A stretch of DNA of 64,000 bases from Dendrophyllia cribrosa (lineage: Eukaryota; Cnidaria; Anthozoa; Scleractinia; Dendrophylliidae), in contig JAJLRJ010000015.1 in the NCBI GenBank assembly GCA_024195265.1, positions 929,470-993,469 on the forward strand. Direction: 5' to 3'. This document shows positions 26,243-35,200 of this stretch, one piece after another (within the stretch, counting starts at the first letter, position 1; every line of letters starts with the position of its first letter). Below the pieces are notes generated by a model. The model worked only from the letters and a program-made list of their open reading frames with translations. It was not told where the DNA came from and searched no databases. A program made the translations under genes and the position numbers.

Positions 26243-29200
26243 GAGAAAGACGTAATGTTCATCGTGTAACAAGCGTGGGACAAAACAATCTGAGTCCCCG
26301 ACAGGAATCGAATCTGTGACCTTTCGTACACCTGTCGGATGCTTCCGTACACCGGTCGGATGCTTTCGTACACCGCTCGGATACTTCCGAACACCTGTCG
26401 GATGTTTCCGCACACCGGTCGGATGCTCTTACCACTGAGCTACGAGAGACTCGTGACGAGCTAGGCCATATATTAGGTTCAGATATGACATGCGTCCTAC
26501 GTACTGCCAGAATACTGGTAATTTCTATTGTGTTCTCAAACACCCGTCGTGTTTTATAACAATAGGAACAAATTTGAAACGTATGTTCTCGGGTCCGAAT
26601 GTCTTCAGGGCTTTCGAAAGACGCACACCAGGATCTTGTTCTGTAGGCGTGGTTGGTTTTCTCCTCTAAAGAGTTATTAGTTATTCATTCTTTCTGTCAA
26701 GTAGTTCTTTATACCGGCTAGAATGAATATATTGGGATGCTTTCTTTAGACTGCTAGCATTCAGTCCCTTTCTGGATAGTCCAGTGAACAAGCTAATCAC
26801 GCGCGCAAACTGTTAGAGATCTATAAAATGTACGACGATCACATTGGTCACTTGGCGTCTTACTCGACTGTCCTTGAGAGTCAGCGGAGAAAAGGAGGCA
26901 ATGTTTCAACCTCGTTCCCAGGATCTCTCATCTTCCTAGATACACAAAGGACATCTGCGCATGATGCCAGTTAATTTTTCATTTCCTATATGTATATTGA
27001 AATGGAACATGGCTTCGAACTTCGAGCCAGACTCCATGTAGAACACCAGAGATCACTGTAATGTATAATAGTTATCAAGCATACAGTCAACGTCCTTCCC
27101 AGCCTGTTGCGAAGCGGGGCGAAAGTTGCTGGGAATAAAAGTCATTTAATTGCGTGCAGGACCTCTGTGATATCAGAGATCAGTAATCTTAGGATAACTT
27201 ACTTTTAGCTGCAATCGGAAATTCCTGGTGAAAACAAACAACTTTTGGACAATGACAGTCTTAAGTCCACCATATGATCTTGGCGATAGCTGTTTAAAAT
27301 CTGTTATCAAGGAATCATCTATCTCTATTCTGCACGAGATCTTTTCTAGATGAAAATGGTTATGAAGCTGGTAAACTAGACTTGCCACAAGTCGACTGCG
27401 GATTGGGTTGTAATTTCATGATACGCAATCACGAAATGCTAATTAAGTATAAGTAAATCCTTCATGTAAGTTCACCGTAGTTTACCCATGTTCACCCTAG
27501 TTTACCCACGTTCACTCCAGTTTACCCACGTTCACCCTAGTTTACCCACGTTCACCCTAGTTTACCCACATTCACCCTAGTTTACCTACGTTCACGCTAG
27601 TTTACCCACGTTCACCCTACTTTACCTACGTTCACCCTAGTTTACCTACGTTCACCCTAGTTTACCCACATTCACCCTAGTTTACCCACATTCACCCTAG
27701 TTTACCCACATTCACCCTAGTTTACCCACGTTCACCCTAGTTTACCCCCGTTCACCCTAGTTTACCCACGTTCACCCTAGTTTACCCATGTTCACCCTAG
27801 TTTACCCACGTTCACCGTAGTTTACCCACGTTCACTCTAGTTTACCCACGTTCACGCTAGTTTACCCACGTTCACCCTAGTTTACCCACGTTCACGCTAG
27901 TTTACCCACGTTCACCCTAGTTTACCCACGTTCACCCTAGTTTACCCCCGTTCACCCTAGTTTATCCACGTTCACCCTAGTTTACCCACGTTCACCCTAG
28001 TTTACCCACGTTCGCCCTAGTTTACCCCCGTTCACTCTAGTTTACCCACGTTCACTCTAGTTTACCCACGTTCACTCTAGTTTACCCACGTTCACCCTAG
28101 TTTACCCACGTTCACCCTAGTTTACCCCCGTTCACCCTAGTTTACCCACGTTCACGCTAGTTTACCCACGTTCACGCTAGTTTACCCACGTTCACCCTAG
28201 TTTACCCACGTTCACGCTAGTTTACCCACGTTCACGCTAGTTTACCCACGTTCACCCTAGTTTACCCACGTTCACCCTAGTTTACCCACGTTCACCCTAG
28301 TTTACCCACGTTCACCCTAGTTTACCCCCGTTCACTCTAGTTTACCCACGTTCACTCTAGTTTTCCCACGTTGACCCTAGTTTACCCACGTTCACGCTAG
28401 TTTACCCACGTTCACCCTAGTTTACCCACGTTCACCCTAGTTTACCCACGTTCACCCTAGTTTACCCACGTTCACCCTAGTTTACCCACGTTCACTCTAG
28501 TTTACCCACGTTCACCCTAGTTTACCTACGTTCACTCCAGTTTACCCACGTTCACGCTAGTTTACCCACGTTCACGCTAGTTTACCCACGTTCACCCTAG
28601 TTTACCCACGTTCACCCTAGTTTACCCACGTTCACCCTAGTTTACCCACGTTCACCCTAGTTTACCCACGTTCACCCTAGTTTACCCCCGTTCACTCTAG
28701 TTTACCCACGTTCACTCTAGTTTACCCACGTTCACCCTAGTTTACCCACGTTCACTCTAGTTTACCCACGTTCACCCTAGTTTACCCACGTTCACCCTAG
28801 TTTACCCACGTTCACCCTAGTTTACCCACGTTCACCCTAGTTTACCCACGTTCACCCTAGTTTACCCACGTTCACTCTAGTTTACCCACGTTCACCCTAG
28901 TTTACCTACGTTCACTCCAGTTTACCCACGTTCACCCTAGTTTACCCACATTCACCCTAGTTTACCCACGTTCACCCTAGTTTACCCACGTTCGACGCAC
29001 TCTTTGGACGACCTCCATACTTTTACTACCTATCTTAATAACATTCACCCCACTATTAAATTCACATGTAATTGTTCCTTTACATCCATACCCTTTCTAG
29101 ATGTTAACGTGTCTCTCAACAACGACAGAATCAGTACTAACCTTTACACCAAACCTACTGACAAGCATCAATACTTGTTACACTCTTCATGTCATCCTAA

Positions 29201-32200
29201 ACATACTAAACGAGCCATTCCATTCAGCTTAGCTCTCGGACTTCGTCGTATCTGTTCCTCTAACGAGACTTTCACACTCCGCACTAATGAACTTAAATCC
29301 TATCTTAACAAACGTGGATACAATCTGTCTTTCCTTAATCAAGAAATCAAACGCGTTCACAACATCACACGTACTGAAGCACTTGCACCCAAGACACTGC
29401 TAAAACAGACGAACCCAAACGGGTACCCTTGTCATTATCATCACTTTATATAATCCAGCTCTTCGTTCTATATCATCCATTATTCACAAACACTTCAACA
29501 TACTGTCCTCTTCTCCCCGTTGTACTAACATTTTCAAAGCTGCACCTATTATTGCTTTCCGACGTACTAACAACTTTAGCAATTTACTAGTCAGCGCCCA
29601 ACTACGTAAACGTACTAATAATAATCAACCCCATGGTTCTTTTCGATGTGACAAAAACTGTCTTACATGCAATTACATAACTGATGGATTAACCAGCTAT
29701 ACATTTCAATCTACTCGTGAAACCAGACTTATTAATAATCACATCGACTGCAACTCTAAAAACGTTATATACATGGTACAATGCAATCGTTGTCAAAAAA
29801 ACTTTTATGAATGTATTTGTTTTTTGTGTACTGGACTTCCTGAGTGGATACTAGATAAAATATTAATCTTGGTCTGAGGCAGAAATTGCAAACTAAACCA
29901 AAACTGATAAAAAACATAAATGCTTTAAAGAATTTCTCTGTGGTAGGGTTTCACTGAAATGTTAAGCAAATCGAACATTGTAAAAGGGTTTAGAAAGAGT
30001 GAAAATTACGAAATTAGTACATGGCAGTTTTTGGTTTTTCCGTGAAACCTTACCTTTAGCGTTTGTGCAATGTTTCCTAAGTTTAGTAGCAGAAATCCAT
30101 TTGGGTGTCTCAAAAAATCATTTTTTGTAAAGGAAGGTGTTAAAACTTGAATCTTGATACGGTGCTTCTATGTAAATTAGTAGACAAGTGTAAGAAGATG
30201 ACATAGAAACAAACTTCTAAGTGTTCCGGCTGTTTAATTCAGTCGACGTTTCGGCATTTGGCCTTCTTCAGGAGGAACTATTTACACATATAAATTTAAA
30301 AAGCTAAATATATATGATTTTATTACTTTGGTTTGATAAAAAATTTCTCTAAAAGGACTAATGTCTACCAGCTACAAGAAAGTGTTGTTTTTTCGGCACA
30401 TGACATCGGTAACGTTTGCTCATTTTTCTGCGTATTTTTTGGACATTTTCTGGTCAGTTATGAGTCGAAATTACTCAAAATGAAACATGAGAGCATGCCT
30501 TTCTTTGCACCAGCATCCCGTTTTGTGACTTTTTATCCACGGGCGTACAGAAAAGTTGAACCCAACCTCTTTAGACTTTTCCCATTTTTTTTTTAGCTGT
30601 TCTTGTCTTCAGCTGCTGTTGTTAACTTTCTACTGGGTTCTCTTTCAGTTCAAGAATTTTCGAGAAAGCATTATCCAAATGGGAAATTCTTACCAAGGGA
30701 CGAGAAGAGAACTTTTCCCCCGAGCTTTTTGCTCAAATTTCTAAGCATTGCTGTTCAGTCCTGTTCAACCACTCTGATTTGTGTATCATTGGTGAGATTT
30801 CTTCCTTCAACAGACCTTTATTATAAGTGGTACCTTTTTCATGTAAACGCTCGGTAGGCGATGGCTCGGGTTTTGACCAGACAAGGAAGGCATGGGTTGA
30901 ATGTCATTCAGACCCTCAATTAAACTAATTAAACTCCATGGCAAGTGGAACAAATAAAATGTTCGCTATTGTATTTTAACAGAAGCTTATCACGTAGAAG
31001 CGTGCAACTTCCCCCTATATGTTCAGAACTATGCTGGGGATTATTAGAATTCCCAACCGACCAATCAGAATCGCGGATTGAATTTTTGCCCTTATATGGA
31101 AGGAGGTTTTCAGCTCCACGCGCGTACGCGCGGCCGCTCACTTCGAGGAAACTACAAGCGCATCGCGAAATATGGACAGCTTACTTTCACGGCTAATTTC
31201 GTCGCTACCAAATCACATTTTGAGGTTCAAAACTGAAGAGGAAAAAGTATTGAATATTTTAGTAGTTCTAAGAAGATGACGACGGAGTAAGGAACGAAAA
31301 AAAGCTCAACACCGCGAAATCTGGACAACTCAGGTTTTTTCAAGCCTTGTTTCATCTCTACCAAATCACCACTAAAATGGCTCTTTAAAGAATTTCATGT
31401 GCAATATGGTAATGTATTTTACTTATTCAAATGTAGTTTCAGATTAGAAAGATTGTTTAAGTCAGGTTTTTATGGTAGTAACAAAATATGAATTGTTTTT
31501 AACTTCACAAAGAGATTGAAGCGTACGGAAGAAGCGAAGCAAATTCTTATGATTCAGTACGCTTGCCATGTGTTTTTCTGTTTTATTTTGAAAACAAAAG
31601 TGTTTTTACTCTCCTTTTCGCTTATAATTTACCGCTCAAACATACAATATTTCGTGTCTGACTTGAGCTTAGGGTTTTTCTTCCCAAATCGGTTGGAATA
31701 AAATTTGTTGTATAGATTTTGAAATATGAACGGCGGCGCGGTGTTTATAAGACTTAAGCTTAAATATATTTAGTTCGCTGTATTTTAAACAGCCAACACT
31801 TTATAAAACTTTCACCGACCTTGTCAACCCATCCTTACCATGGTTTTTCTTTGTATATACTATAATTGTTTTTCAAAGCGATTTTTGAGAGGAAATGAGC
31901 ATACCAAATCAGTAAGTTTCAAACATTTATTTAGCTCTCGAGCCTACTTGTTTTCCGAATTTATGATTTCGTACGAGAAAGTTCTGATCATTTGTATCTT
32001 GAGAAATAATTTAACGTACTATTTTTAAAACTGAGTTGCGTAAATTTTTTTGTTTTGTAAATGTGGCATCGCTTAGGTTCTGAACTCACGGAGTACGTTT
32101 TCATCATCTCGACAAAACTAAATTGCGGTTGTCTTGAGGAATTTCAAAGTTTTCGTATCATTATAAAGATATCAATAAGATATCATGAGCTGTTTCGAGT

Positions 32201-35200
32201 TACGATTTGTTATGAGTAATTTTAACTGTGATAAACTGGCCGTTTTAATATCTGTATTTATTCATTCAACTACATTGTATTTGAGTCTATTTGTCTTTGT
32301 TTTTAAATAAAAGTGATTTGGAGAACCCTACATGTTGTGTGCATCTTTATTTCATTTTCATCTTTCTTTGATGCAGGTGTCCTAAAGTTTTGAACTCTGT
32401 GTTTTTATCATTTCACCGTATTTCATTCATTAACTGATTTTGATTGCTGGTTTGTTGCTGTTGACACAAATCGCTGTGGAGTATTATGTTAAACCTGAGA
32501 CGGCAAGCAATCTAAATGGGAATTTTTTCGCTCTGCCGGTAATGTTTTTCCACGGTGCGTAGAAGTAGGCTTCTTTTAGAACTCCATATTAGGAAGTAAA
32601 TTCTGATTGGCTCCCCGCGTTTTCTAAAAATCCCCAGCATCGGAAACGAGTTAATCGCTTCTCTGTTATGAGCTTCTGATTTTAAGTACAGTTTATTACA
32701 TGATTGCTTGAAATTGAAATCGATATCCCATATTACATGTACTTATTAAAAATACAGTATCTTTTCAGAACAGCCTAGAACAGTCTAAAACGGTTTAATT
32801 AAGGTATCGAATCTAAATGAGGCATCGTATTGTATAAGTCATCCTGTAAGTAACGTATACTAAGCAATTGTCAAAGACGGTACAATAATCATTGCTAAAT
32901 GATTACAATAGTTTTTATTACCTTTTAACGTCTTTGAAATTGTTCCTCATTATGTTGACAATACAAGAAACACTAATGAAGGTGGAAAAAGATTGTACAG
33001 ATATTTTGGTGTCTGCATTTAGTTTACATTTTGTCCATAACGGGGTGGACCACTAGAAATCAAGGTAGAACATAGCTGGAAGATACTTGGGTATTTTATT
33101 AAATAAACCTGTAGTGCCTAAATACCTAACTGAAAACCTTGGAGAGATCTTTGGCTAAACAAATGTACCAGAATTGTTTACCCCTCCCTACCCATCCGAT
33201 GATTCTTATGGTCCACCCCTAAGCATTTGCATTTTATACATTTGTTATCAAAGACTGTACGATTGTTACCTCGCGTCACTGTTGATCTGATTTAGCAATC
33301 ATCAGTGACTTCTAAACCTTACTAATAACGTTTGCTTTCAATTAATGAACATGAACCAAAACAAAAGCTCGGAAAACACAAGGCTGGCGCCTTATAACCT
33401 TTTGAACGGCTAATTACAGATCATGTTGACGGTAAAAAAAGTCGTCATTTTTCCGTTGAGGAGTTATATAGCAAGTTGAGCAGCGCCGCCAGCGCGAGTA
33501 TTCAACGTTTCATCGATAGAACAAATACGTAGTAAATGGAGTGCTAGGGTGAAAGGAATGGCTTTTTTGTATGTAGCGAAATCTCCACCGACACTCGGCC
33601 GACTGTCGACCGACTGTCGACTGACCGTCGACCGACAGTTGACCGATAAACCACCGACAGTTGACCGATATATCACCGACAGTTGACCGATACGTCACCG
33701 ACATATGATCAAGATGCGTCTCCGATATCTCGGTCGATATCTCGACCGACTCTCGACGGACTCTCGACCGACTCTCGGCCGACTCTCGACCGACTCTCGA
33801 CCGATATATCGACCGATATATCGACCGAGAGTCGACCGACACCTCGGTCCAGGCTACCCACAGTAAACATGATCCGTTTCGTTTAGTTGTTTCGGGTTTT
33901 AGCACATGCCAGGCTTTCCTTGCAGATCAACGTTCAAGAATGATTGTCATAGAAATTGGTTTTAACTGTCTTACTCACCATCGCCATGATAAACTGCTAC
34001 TGCAAGGCTTTCCGTGAACGTGTAGATTTCATCTACATTTTTAACCAATCATACTTGAGCATTCCCACGCTACTAATTGGATAGAGACAATACGTTCGGG
34101 AAAAATTTGCAAGGTCGTACCAGTTAGGCTTTGTTAACGACAAGAGCCTACTTTATTATAACGTTTTTTTTCCTTTTCAGAAGACATTATAAAAATAGAA
34201 TAACGATATTGAAGACCTTGGTGTAACGTTGACATTTTAAGGCCTAACAAGGCTCGTTTCTCGGATGTCTGGCAAAAGTCGATTATGGATAAATTGTTTT
34301 TCACTCGATTAAGCCGTGGGCCGTTATATCTTGTTATATCTTTAAACTGCGAGTTGAGAGTAGGATAAGACAAGAACTGTTGGATGACCATAATACGGAA
34401 CTCCACAAAAAAATTAAAATTAAGTGCTTGTCATCTGGAATTCTTTTTTATCAACTCTTTTTACAAAAACTAAAACAGGACCCACGACGCATTACGCATG
34501 ACCACGACGCACGACGCACGACGCACGACGCACGACGCACGACGCACGACGCACGACGCACGACGCACGACGCACGACGTAATACCCACGACCCACCCAC
34601 GCACGCTATTTAGTTTTTCCCCTTTGGATGACACGAATAGAAATGTCTATGTAGGTTTGTAATAGATTTCCTATGGAATCTGTCACCTTTGTACACTTTC
34701 GTGTCTAAGAATGTAGTTAGACTAGGGTGAACGTGGGTGAACGTGGGTGAACTAGAGTGAACGTGGGTAAACTAGGGTGAACGGGGGTAAACGTGGGTGA
34801 ACTAGAGTGAACGTGGGTAAACTAGAGTGAACGTGGGTAAACTAGGGTGAACGTGGGTAAACTAGAGTGAACGTGGGTAAACTAGAGAGAACGTGGGTAA
34901 ACTAGAGTGAACGTGGGTAAACTAGGGTGAACGTGGGTAAACTAGGGTGAATGTGGGTAAACTAGAGTGAACGTGGGTAAACTAGGGTGAACGTGGGTAA
35001 ACTAGAGTGAACGTGTAGAGTGAACGTGGGTAAACTAGGGTGAACGTGGGTAAACTAGGGTGAACGTGGGTAAACTAGAGTGAACGTGGGTAAACTAGGG
35101 TGAACGTGGGTAAACTAGGGTGAACGTGGGTAAACTAGGGTGAACGTGGGTAAACTAGAGTGAACGTGGGTAAACTAGGATGAACGTAGGTAAACTAGGG

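Noticed and set aside
26042..26415. Proline-rich proteins next to the tRNA-like sequence, and similar frames at 55101 and 55688
   Set aside because: Runs of proline or glycine come from the G and C homopolymers.
27462..28993. CRISPR-like or telomere-like array
   Set aside because: The 20-bp units are contiguous with no spacers, so it is not CRISPR. The GGGTAAA/GGGTGAA decamers resemble telomere repeats only loosely, and the array is internal.
33464..33905. Overlapping Ser/Arg/Val-rich frames
   Set aside because: They are translations of the GACCGA minisatellite, except for the short Penelope RT piece at 33494-33578.
34380..34613. HDARRTT-repeat protein
   Set aside because: It is a by-product of the ACGACGC tandem repeat.
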